A stretch of 8,823 nt of DNA. Origin: JBOFFC01 sp051648405 (GTDB lineage: Bacteria > Planctomycetota > Planctomycetia > Pirellulales > Lacipirellulaceae). The stretch lies in the NCBI GenBank assembly GCA_051648405.1, contig JBOFFC010000024.1:1-8823 (forward strand), read 5' to 3'. The notes beneath the pieces are model-generated. The model was not told where the DNA came from. It saw nothing but the letters and a program-made list of their open reading frames with translations, and did no database searches. This document shows, piece after piece, positions 1 to 6,788 of this stretch (position 1 is the stretch's first letter; each line of letters opens with the position of its first letter). The translations under genes were made by a program, and so were the position numbers.

Positions 1-1073
1 ACCCCACGCTGCTGCCGCGCTCGCTGTGGAGCGACGTCGCGTTGTTTGTCGGCGAGTCCGGCGGGGGGCTGGTCCTCGTCGCGGGACCGCGGAGCTACCC
101 GGCGGCGTACGGCGGCATCCAGCCGGTGGTGGCGATGAGCCCGACACGCCTCGAGCGCGCCGCGACGATCGGTTCCGACGACCCGCGGGGCCTGTCGCTC
201 ACGCCGACCTCGCTCGGCCTCGAGCAGAGTGCGATGCTCCTCGCCGACACGCCGGCCGACAGCCAGCGGGTGTGGCGGACGCTCCCTCCGCTCTTCTGGA
301 GCGCCGACGTCGGCCCGGCCAAGCCCGCCGCGCAGGTCCTGGCCACGGGGGACGCGGCGCCGGGCGGAAGCGGCGCCCCGCCGCTCGTCGCCACGCAGTT
401 CTACGGCGCCGGGCGTGTCGTGCAGCACGCGATCGACGAAACGTACCGTTGGCGGTTCCGCGTCGGCGACGTCTATTTCGCGCGTTACTGGGTGCAGACG
501 CTGCGGACGCTCGCCCGCGGCAAGCGCGACCCGTCGAAGGGGGGCCTCGAGCTGCTGGCCTCGGCCCGCCGCTACGAGCCGGGGCAGAGCGTGCGCCTGA
601 CGCTGCGCGACTCGCGTCCGGCGGCCGCCGAGAGCGCCGCGCCGGTCGTCCTCTTGGAGTCCCCCGGGCAACCGCAGCGCCGTGTCGAGCTCGCCGCGAG
701 CGGCGCCGGGGCGGGGCGCTACCAGGGGGCGATCGGCGACCTCGTGCCGGGGAAGTACCGAGCGACAATCGTCGCGTCGGGGGGCGAGTCGTCCCCCGGC
801 GCCGTCGAGTTCGAGGTCGCCTCTCCCCCCGGCGAGCTGGCCCGGCCGCAGCGCGACGCCGCCGCGATGACCTCCGCCGCCGAGCGGACACGCGGCGCGT
901 ACTTCACGGAGAAGGACCTCGCGCGGCTCGCCGACGCGATCCCGGCCGGCCGCCCGACGCCGCTCGAGCCCCTCCCGCCGATTGAACTTTGGAACCGCTG
1001 GCCGCTGCTGACATTGCTCCTCGGCGCGCTGTGCGCCGAGTGGGTGCTGCGCAAGCGCCGTGCGATGCTGTAG
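1..1073 (+). CDS. C-terminal part of a membrane-anchored glutamine amidotransferase-like (BatA/VWA-type) protein, 5' truncated
   Basis: The frame is open to the left edge (first whole codon at 3), so the start lies outside the window; 356 residues are visible. Residues 14-28 (LFVGESGGGLVLVAG) match the Gly-rich strand of the amidotransferase-like fold that planctomycete BatA/VWA-neighbourhood proteins carry. Around 136-170 comes the hallmark run GAGRVVQHAIDETYRWRF followed by a VGDxYFxRYWVQTLR stretch. Residues about 181-275 look like an Ig-like beta domain, including VPGKYRATI. A C-terminal membrane helix at about 330-350 (WNRWPLLTLLLGALCAEWVL) is followed by a basic tail RKRR, so the bulk should be outside the cytoplasm. 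The only visible cysteine lies in that helix, so a catalytic GATase cysteine is absent from this part. The next gene overlaps its end by up to 14 bases, which suggests translational coupling. The family assignment is by pattern recognition. The role is unknown, although relatives sit beside MoxR/DUF58 genes. Confidence 0.8.
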   Translation, partial: PTLLPRSLWSDVALFVGESGGGLVLVAGPRSYPAAYGGIQPVVAMSPTRLERAATIGSDDPRGLSLTPTSLGLEQSAMLLADTPADSQRVWRTLPPLFWSADVGPAKPAAQVLATGDAAPGGSGAPPLVATQFYGAGRVVQHAIDETYRWRFRVGDVYFARYWVQTLRTLARGKRDPSKGGLELLASARRYEPGQSVRLTLRDSRPAAAESAAPVVLLESPGQPQRRVELAASGAGAGRYQGAIGDLVPGKYRATIVASGGESSPGAVEFEVASPPGELARPQRDAAAMTSAAERTRGAYFTEKDLARLADAIPAGRPTPLEPLPPIELWNRWPLLTLLLGALCAEWVLRKRRAML

Positions 1074-4000
1074 GACGCAAAACGACCGTACCCTGACCGA
1101 ACCCAAACGCCTCGCCTTGAACCCGCGCTTCCTCACCGAGCTCGACCGCGTCGGCCAAACGCTTAGGCGAACGGCCCAGCGGACCGCGCTGCGCTGGTGG
1201 CTGGTGGCGGCGATCGGCGGGGGGGCCCTGCTCGTGGAGATCGACGCCGTTGGCCGATTCACCGACCCGGGGCTCCGCTGGGTCTTCACCGGGATGTGGC
1301 TCGCGGTGGTCGGGTGGGCCGCGTGGCGCGTACGCCGGGTCGCCGCGATTGGCGCCACCGACGCGCTTGCCGTCGCGCGGCGCGTCGAGACGGCGAACGC
1401 GGCGCTCGGCAGCAGGCTGTCGAGCGCCGTGGCGTTCGCCGCGAGCAACGCGGACGACTCGTACGCGGGGTCGGCCGAGCTGCGCCGCGCGGTCGTCGTC
1501 GGGGCCGACCTCGAGGCCGAGGGGATCGACTTCGGCGCGGTCGTCGATCGCCGGCCGCTGCGTCGCGCCGGGCGGTCCCTGGCCGCGGTCGGCGGCGTCG
1601 CGGCCTTGCTCGCTGTCGTTGGACCCGGCACGGCCCTCACCGGCCTGGCGCGACTCGCCGCCCCCTGGAGCGACCTCCCCTGGCCGCGACGCAACCACTT
1701 GCAACTCGTCGAGCGCGTGACGACGTTGCCGCTCGGCTCGGCGCTCGAGGTGGCCGCCATTGACGAGCGCGGCGAGCTGCCGGACGACGTGCGGATCGAG
1801 TACCGCGTCGCATCGAGCGAAGGGACGCCGCGCGTCGAGTCGGCGCCGATGTCGATCGTCGGCCGCGAGGCGGTCGCACGCCGCGACGACGTCCGCAAGG
1901 GGTTCGCTTACCGCGTGGTCGGCGGCGACGACCAAACGATGGAGTGGGTCGAGCTCGCGGTGGTCGATCCCCCCCGTGTGACGGCGATCACGATCAACGC
2001 GACGCCCCCGGCGTACACGGGGCTGAAGCCGACGGGCGTCGATGGCGCCCTGCGCGTGGTCGAGGGGACGACGCTCTCCCTCACGGCCGAAGTGAACGAG
2101 GGGCTCGAGTCGGCGGCCGTCGAACTCCCCGCGGGAGAGCGGATCGACGCTCGGTTGATCGAGGGCCAAGGGGACGCTCCGTGGAAGGTCGCGATCGACG
2201 CCGCCGACTGGGTTGCTCGCGCCCCGCAGGCGAAGGCGCCGGCCGCGGATGCGAAGCGCGGCGCCGCGACGCTCGCGTTGACTGCATCGACCTACCGCCT
2301 TGTGCTGAAGGGGAACTCGGGCATCGACGGGGGCGCCCCGCCGCGTCCCTACGAGGTGCTCGCCGACGCCCCGCCGAGGCCCGAGTGGCAGTCCCCGACC
2401 GGCGACACGTTCGTCACGGCGAAAGGGCTCGTGCCGCTGAAGGTCGCCGCGGTCGATGACCTGGCGGTCCGAGGCATTGCGGTCCGTTGGTCCGCCGAGT
2501 CCCCGCCCCCCGGCGCGGGGGACGTCGAAGCACCCCCGCGGCAGCGGAACGGCAGCGTGCTCCTCGCCGACTACGGCGCCGACCCGCCGCCGCGCGAAGC
2601 GCTCGGCGACTCGCCCCAAGCGGTCGCCGAGCTGGAGTGGGACGTCGCCGAGTTGGCGCTGGCGCCCGGCGCGCGGCTCGAGCTGGTCGCCGTCGCGGGG
2701 GACTACAAGCCGCAGGAGGGTCGCGCCGCGCTGCCGCGCCGCGTGACGGTCGTCACCGACGAGGAGTTCGACTCGCTCCTCGGCGAGAAGCAGTCGCGCC
2801 TGCTGGCCGAGGTGCAGCGGGCCGTCGATCGCCAACGCGACGCCCGCGACCGGGGCGTCGAGCTGCTGGCCGACGTCGATGCGGGGAAGCCCTTGGACCG
2901 CACGACGGTCGATCGGCTGGCGTCGCTCGAGTTCGAGCAGCGTGCCGCCGAAGGGATCGTCGCCGACCCCGCGCGGGGGGCCGCGAAGCTCGCCCGGGAA
3001 CTGGTCGACGAGCTCCGCCGCAGCCGACTCGAGCGCCCCGAGCTTGCCGAGCAGCTCGCCACGGCGGGGGCTTCGCTCGACGAGCTCGCCCAAGGGCTGC
3101 TCGCCGACACGCGGCGCGAGCTCGGCGCCGCGCGCCGAGCCGCCGAGCGCCCCGGCCCCGAGCGGAGCGAAGTCGGCGGATCGCTCCGCTCTGCTGCGGG
3201 GGGACAGGCAACGGCGGTCGAGCGTCTCGAGCAGATCGCTCAAGGGCTGACCGGCTGGTCAGACTTCCAGCGGTTCGCGGACGAGCTGGCCGAGCTTGCT
3301 CGCCGCCAAGAGGGTCTCGCGGCCGCCACGGCGACCGAGGCGGCCGCGGCGGCGCAGCGCGCGAACGAGCCGCTGGGGGCCGTCGAGTCGAAGGCCGAGC
3401 GTGGAAAGCTGCTCGGCGCGCAAGCCGAAACCGGAAGGCGTTTCTCGAAGCTCGCGGCGGCCATGCAGGGGCTGCTCGACGAGGCGGCCGCCGCCGAGCG
3501 CCAGCCGGGGGCCGCCGACGCGGTCGAAGACGCCCTCGCCGAGGGGCGCGACCGCGACGTCGCGGGCACGCGGCGCGACGCTTCGCGCGACCTAGCGCTG
3601 GGGCGGACGGGTCGCGCGGCGGCCGCGCAGGATCAAGCCGCGGAGGGGCTCAAGAGCATGCTCGAGGCGCTCCGCCAGCGGGCGCCGTCGAACCCCGAAG
3701 AGCTGGCCGCCGCCCTGCGCGAGGCGGCCGAGCGACTCGCGAAAGTACAGCAGCAGACCGACGAGATCGCGAAGGCGCCGCGGCCCGACCAGCAGGCGGC
3801 CAGCGAAGCCGCGAAGGAAGCGGAGCGTGTCGCGCGGCGCCTCAAGCGGCTCACGGCGCCCAAGGCGGGGCAAAACGCTCAGCAAGGCGCCAAGAGCTTG
3901 GCCGGAGGCGACCCCTCGGGCGCGCAATCGGGGGGCCAATCGGGCGAAGGCCAGCAGGGGAAACAGGGGGGCAAGTCCGACCCCCAGCAAGCGCAGGAGC

Positions 4001-4719
4001 AATTCGACAGAGCGCAGCGCGAGATCGCCAAGCGGCTCGACCAGCTCGAGGACCAGATCGTCCAGCGCCTGCTCGACCAACTTCGCGAGCGGATCGACGG
4101 CATGGTGAAAACGCAGCGCGAGGTGCTGCAACAGACGCTGCGCGTCGAGGCCGACGCGGCGGGGGAGACCCCCGAGGGGCGGCTCGCCACACGGGTCGCG
4201 AAGCTCGCGAAGCGCGAGGGGTCGCTCGGCGAGGAGGTGGCGGCCGCCGCCGCTAAGCTGTCGCGCCGTGCGGTCTTCGAGGTCGCGCTGCGCGGCGCCG
4301 CGGACGAGCTCGAAGCGGCCGCGGCGCTGCTCAACCGGCGCGACGTCGGCCGCGACACGCAGCGCCGCGAGGCCGACGCGCTCGGCCGCCTCAAGCACGT
4401 CGCCGACGTGCTGCGCGACAACCAGCAACAGCAAAAGAACCAGCAGCAAGGGGACGGGGGAGGGGAGGGGGCGCCCGGGAAGCCGTCGCCGGTCGATGTC
4501 GCCGAGCTGAAGATGCTGCGGCTAATGCAGCTCGAGCTGATCGCCCGCACCGACAACTTCGAGGCCGACGTCGCCGCCGCACTGCGACAAGGCCGCCCCG
4601 CGCCGCCGGACGGACCGGTGCGAGCGGAACGGCTGGCGGCCGAGCAGCGGGCCCTCGCCGAGCTAGCCTTGGAGATGACGCGCAGGAATAATGACCCCGA
4701 CGCCCCGCAGGCGCCGTGA
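1060..4719 (+). CDS. Giant membrane-anchored coiled-coil protein, DUF4175-like
   Basis: This protein has 1219 codons if it starts at GTG 1060; TTG 1117 (giving NPRFLTELDRVGQ after the first residue) is an equally plausible start, and neither has a clear Shine-Dalgarno. Hydrophobic segments lie at about 46-62, 74-89 and 172-194, followed by LARLAAPWSDLPWPR. Beta-rich Ig-like stretches run from about 211 to 570, with ATPPAYTGLKP near 314-324, a VTAKGLVPLKVAAVDDLAV stretch near 452-470 and a VTDEEFDSLLGEKQ turn near 565. Roughly 570-1120 is Glu/Arg/Ala/Gln helix with coiled-coil character. It is broken by a Gly/Gln/Ser-rich linker at about 940-981 and a Gln-rich tract near 1125-1135. A motif AELKMLRLMQLELIARTDNF lies at 1148-1167. 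The membrane-helix, Ig and Q-rich-helix order is that of DUF4175-like proteins, which are of unknown function. It overlaps the gene upstream and is followed closely by the small secreted gene, which argues for one operon. I infer an envelope-spanning structural or scaffold role; no enzymatic motif is seen. Confidence 0.85.
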   Translation: MRCCRTQNDRTLTEPKRLALNPRFLTELDRVGQTLRRTAQRTALRWWLVAAIGGGALLVEIDAVGRFTDPGLRWVFTGMWLAVVGWAAWRVRRVAAIGATDALAVARRVETANAALGSRLSSAVAFAASNADDSYAGSAELRRAVVVGADLEAEGIDFGAVVDRRPLRRAGRSLAAVGGVAALLAVVGPGTALTGLARLAAPWSDLPWPRRNHLQLVERVTTLPLGSALEVAAIDERGELPDDVRIEYRVASSEGTPRVESAPMSIVGREAVARRDDVRKGFAYRVVGGDDQTMEWVELAVVDPPRVTAITINATPPAYTGLKPTGVDGALRVVEGTTLSLTAEVNEGLESAAVELPAGERIDARLIEGQGDAPWKVAIDAADWVARAPQAKAPAADAKRGAATLALTASTYRLVLKGNSGIDGGAPPRPYEVLADAPPRPEWQSPTGDTFVTAKGLVPLKVAAVDDLAVRGIAVRWSAESPPPGAGDVEAPPRQRNGSVLLADYGADPPPREALGDSPQAVAELEWDVAELALAPGARLELVAVAGDYKPQEGRAALPRRVTVVTDEEFDSLLGEKQSRLLAEVQRAVDRQRDARDRGVELLADVDAGKPLDRTTVDRLASLEFEQRAAEGIVADPARGAAKLARELVDELRRSRLERPELAEQLATAGASLDELAQGLLADTRRELGAARRAAERPGPERSEVGGSLRSAAGGQATAVERLEQIAQGLTGWSDFQRFADELAELARRQEGLAAATATEAAAAAQRANEPLGAVESKAERGKLLGAQAETGRRFSKLAAAMQGLLDEAAAAERQPGAADAVEDALAEGRDRDVAGTRRDASRDLALGRTGRAAAAQDQAAEGLKSMLEALRQRAPSNPEELAAALREAAERLAKVQQQTDEIAKAPRPDQQAASEAAKEAERVARRLKRLTAPKAGQNAQQGAKSLAGGDPSGAQSGGQSGEGQQGKQGGKSDPQQAQEQFDRAQREIAKRLDQLEDQIVQRLLDQLRERIDGMVKTQREVLQQTLRVEADAAGETPEGRLATRVAKLAKREGSLGEEVAAAAAKLSRRAVFEVALRGAADELEAAAALLNRRDVGRDTQRREADALGRLKHVADVLRDNQQQQKNQQQGDGGGEGAPGKPSPVDVAELKMLRLMQLELIARTDNFEADVAAALRQGRPAPPDGPVRAERLAAEQRALAELALEMTRRNNDPDAPQAP

Positions 4720-4743
4720 CAATCCTTACGCAGGCCAACGGCC

Positions 4744-4750
4744 AGAGGGA
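4744..4750 (+). promoter_or_regulatory. Shine-Dalgarno fixing the start of the small secreted protein
   Basis: AGAGGGA ends 3 bases before ATG 4754, with its GAGG core 5 bases before it. An upstream in-frame ATG at 4691 is also possible and has AGGA only 3 bases before it. Starting at 4754 puts a basic n-region directly before the hydrophobic core, as a signal peptide should have, so 4754 is preferred. Confidence 0.6.
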
Positions 4751-4753
4751 ACG

Positions 4754-5554
4754 ATGACGCAGGAATCGACGCGGCGACGAGCAGCGCTCCGAGCGACTTG
4801 CGTCGCCACGGCGCTCGCCTTGTGCGTGTTCGCGCCGACGATCGTCGTCGCGTCGCCGGCCGCCGCCGCGAAACCAGCGGCCGACAACCTGGGTGACGGC
4901 CTGCTCGAGGGGCTCGACGGCGCGGCGTTCGCCCCGGCGCCAAACCCCACGAAGGGGCCCGCGAAGGGGCCCGACGCGCAGCCCGCGGCCGCCGACAAGC
5001 CACTGGTCGATCTGGGCGAGGTCGAAGCGCAGATGAACCGTGCGGCCGGCGCAGCCCCAGCGGGGGAGGACGTCGGCGAGTCGCCGCTGCTGTCGGTTGT
5101 GCGGACGATGGAGAAGGCCGAGTCGATGATCGCCGACGAGTCGAACGCCGTCCCCGAGCAGCGCAAAGCGGTCGCCGAGCTCGACAAGCTGATCGCGCAG
5201 ATGGAGAAGCAGTGCCAAGGGGGCGGGAAGTCGGGCAAGCCGTCGTCCAAGAAGAGCCCGCAGAAGAGCCAGCGGAGCGGCGCGAAGCCGGGCAAGGGCT
5301 CGAAGCCGGCCGGCCTCGCCGAGGGGGCGCCCTCGTCGGGGGCGAAGACCTCGAGCACGCAGGTCCGCGCGCAGAAGGCGACCGACCCCAGCGGCAAGGC
5401 CCCGGCGGACCTCGTAAAGGCGGCCTGGGGCCACCTACCGGCGCGCGTCCGCGAGCGGATGCTGCAAGGCTCGGCCGACGAGTTCCTCCCCGAGTACCGC
5501 GACGAGCTCGAGGCGTACTACAAGCGGCTCGCCGAACGCGAAGCCGAGCGATGA
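4754..5554 (+). CDS. Small secreted helical protein, planctomycete family with C-terminal WGxLP motif
   Basis: This is a 266-residue protein. Residues 1-35 form a signal peptide: basic MTQESTRRR, hydrophobic core ATALALCVFAPTIVVA, then an Ala-rich SPAAAA cleavage zone. An Ala/Pro-rich low-complexity stretch follows to about 85. A helical segment at about 114-155 contains VVRTMEKAESMIAD and a QRKAVAELDKLIAQMEKQ stretch, the pattern 'mark of Q-K-x-V-x-x-L-D-x-L-I' that I associate with planctomycete proteins next to DUF4175-like genes. A Lys/Ser/Gly-rich linker (about 156-213) separates it from a compact C-terminal motif at 225-262: WGHLPARVRERMLQG, then DEFLPEYRDELEAYYKRLAE. The gene starts 34 bases after the giant coiled-coil gene ends, so the two are probably co-transcribed and may act together in the exported space. 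No enzymatic residues are recognisable. The function is unknown. Confidence 0.82.
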   Translation: MTQESTRRRAALRATCVATALALCVFAPTIVVASPAAAAKPAADNLGDGLLEGLDGAAFAPAPNPTKGPAKGPDAQPAAADKPLVDLGEVEAQMNRAAGAAPAGEDVGESPLLSVVRTMEKAESMIADESNAVPEQRKAVAELDKLIAQMEKQCQGGGKSGKPSSKKSPQKSQRSGAKPGKGSKPAGLAEGAPSSGAKTSSTQVRAQKATDPSGKAPADLVKAAWGHLPARVRERMLQGSADEFLPEYRDELEAYYKRLAEREAER

Positions 5555-5583
5555 GCGGCGCCGAGAGTCGCGTCGAACGGCCG

Positions 5584-5646
5584 TCGAGTGGGGGGGCCGT
5601 TGAGTGGGGCGGTCGTCGAGTTGGGGTGCATCGAGTGGGGCGCTTC
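5584..5646 (+). repeat. Imperfect tandem repeat, 16-base period, four copies
   Basis: Copies of TCGAGTGGGG-type units begin at 5584, 5600, 5616 and 5631, so the spacing is 16, 16 and 15 bases. Copy 1 reads TCGAGTGGGGGGGCCG, copy 2 TTGAGTGGGGCGGTCG, copy 3 TCGAGTTGGGGTGCA and copy 4 TCGAGTGGGGCGCTTC. A weaker partial unit, TCGAACGGCCG, precedes them at 5573-5583. The array lies between stop 5554 and start 5681. It could be a binding-site array for a regulator or a decaying minisatellite; the sequence alone does not decide. Confidence 0.7.
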
Positions 5647-5667
5647 CCACCGAGTCGTGTGCGTAAC

Positions 5668-5672
5668 GGGAG
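5668..5672 (+). promoter_or_regulatory. Shine-Dalgarno deciding GTG 5681
   Basis: GGGAG lies 8 bases before GTG 5681, a normal spacing. It decides the start against the in-frame GTG at 5588, which would add 31 residues encoded by the repeat array. Confidence 0.65.
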
Positions 5673-5680
5673 CTGACGGC

Positions 5681-6784
5681 GTGAAGACTCTCAAGGCTTT
5701 CAGTTCCCGCGTGCGCTTGAATCCTCCGCCACGCCGCGCTCGTTTCACTCGCCGCGAACGGAGGCATTGGGCCGCTGCGGCGATCGCGGCAAGCGTCTGC
5801 TTGCTCGCCGGCACGGTCGCACGCGGCGCCGAGGGCCCCGACGCGTCGGCGGTCGAGATGATGGCCCCCGCCAACGGGGCGATCGAGCGCGGGCTGGCGT
5901 TCCTCGCCGCCTCGCAAGAGGCCGATGGGAGCTTCGGCGGACGCGGGCTCGGGCGCAACCCGGCGATCGTCGGCGTCTCGGGGATGGCGTTCCTCTCGGG
6001 GGGGAGCACGCCGGGGCGCGGGCCGTACGGCAAGCAGTGCCAACTGTGCGTCGATTACCTCGTCGAGCACACGCAGCCGAGCGGGTTCATCGCAGTCGAG
6101 GACGCCTCGAGCCACGGCCCGATGTACGGCCACGGCTTCGCCACGCTGTTCCTGGCCGAGGCGTACGGCATGTCGCCGCGGCCCGACCTGCGCGACAAGC
6201 TGGCGTCGGCCGTCCGGCTGATCGTCGCGGCGCAGAACGGCGAAGGGGGTTGGCGTTACCAGCCGACCCCGACCGACGCCGACATCTCGGTGACGATCTG
6301 CCAGATCATGGCCCTGCGCGCCGCGCGGAACGCGGGGATCCACGTCCCCGCCGAGACGGTCGATCGCTGCATCGAGTACGTCAAGCGCTGCCAGAACGTC
6401 GATGGGGGTTTCGGGTACACGGCGCAGGACCGCTCGAGCCTGTTCCCGCGCTCGGCGGCCGGCGTCGTCGCGCTCTACAGCGCCGGTGTGTACGAGGGGG
6501 ACGCGATCGAGCGGGGACTGGCGTACCTCGAAGCCCAGCCCCCCGCCGGGGCGATCAATCAGTCGCCTCACTTCTTCTACGGGCAGTACTACGCGGTGCA
6601 GGCGATGTGGCAGGCGGGGGGCGAGCGGTGGCGGCGTTGGTACCCGGCGATCCGCGACACGCTGCTCGCCCAGCAGCGCGCCGATGGGGCGTGGCCCGAC
6701 GGCAACGGCCCGCACTACGCCACGGCGATGGCGCTGGTGGTGCTGCAGCTCCCCAACAACGCGCTCCCGATCTTTCAGCGATAG
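5681..6784 (+). CDS. Secreted alpha/alpha-toroid protein, squalene cyclase/prenyltransferase-repeat family (probably not an active cyclase)
   Basis: This is a 367-residue protein starting at GTG, supported by GGGAG upstream. It has a long Arg-rich n-region (1-29), a hydrophobic core at about 30-46 and an ARGA cleavage site near residue 50, so it is probably exported. The body is helical with repeated QW-like turns: QEADGSFGG at 79-87, QNGEGGW at 185-191, QNVDGGFGY at 238-246 and QQRADGAW at 331-338. These are the hallmark of the (alpha/alpha)6 barrel of squalene-hopene cyclase and prenyltransferase beta subunits. The true cyclase motif DxDD is reduced to D199-A-D201-I202, and I see no Asp/Cys/His zinc set of a protein prenyltransferase. 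YGHGFATLFLAEAYGM is a recognisable family block. True squalene-hopene cyclases are roughly twice as long and not secreted, so a role in hopanoid synthesis is unlikely. It more probably binds or processes something at the envelope. The next gene follows after 4 bases. Confidence 0.85.
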   Translation: MKTLKAFSSRVRLNPPPRRARFTRRERRHWAAAAIAASVCLLAGTVARGAEGPDASAVEMMAPANGAIERGLAFLAASQEADGSFGGRGLGRNPAIVGVSGMAFLSGGSTPGRGPYGKQCQLCVDYLVEHTQPSGFIAVEDASSHGPMYGHGFATLFLAEAYGMSPRPDLRDKLASAVRLIVAAQNGEGGWRYQPTPTDADISVTICQIMALRAARNAGIHVPAETVDRCIEYVKRCQNVDGGFGYTAQDRSSLFPRSAAGVVALYSAGVYEGDAIERGLAYLEAQPPAGAINQSPHFFYGQYYAVQAMWQAGGERWRRWYPAIRDTLLAQQRADGAWPDGNGPHYATAMALVVLQLPNNALPIFQR

Positions 6785-6788
6785 CGCG

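Larger units (their letters stand above)
5555..5680 (+). promoter_or_regulatory. 126-base intergenic spacer, possible site of an internal promoter
   Basis: This is the longest gap within the plus-strand gene block. It holds the 16-base-period repeats described separately, a small stem at 5635-5639/5646-5650 (GTGGG with CCCAC) overlapping the last repeat copy, and the ribosome binding site at 5668-5672. I could not find a convincing -35/-10 pair. An in-frame GTG at 5588 would read through the repeats as protein. That extension has no signal-peptide character and is not needed, because a good ribosome binding site precedes 5681. Confidence 0.3.

Noticed and set aside
26..985. 319-codon plus-strand frame overlapping the first gene
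   Set aside because: It is extremely Arg/Pro-rich with no domain. The other frame carries the amidotransferase-like pattern and a membrane anchor.
904..3243. 779-codon open frame on the minus strand
   Set aside because: Its translation is Arg/Gly/Ala-rich with no domain. It lies antisense to the DUF4175-like gene, whose own frame has coherent membrane, beta and coiled-coil structure. It is a high-GC shadow.
2487..4256. 589-codon plus-strand frame within the giant gene
   Set aside because: It is an Arg/Ala/Gly-rich frame-shifted reading of the coiled-coil region and has no independent start signal.
5588..5680. N-terminal extension of the toroid protein from GTG 5588
   Set aside because: It would translate the tandem repeats and place 31 extra residues before the signal peptide. 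GTG 5681 has a well-placed GGGAG.
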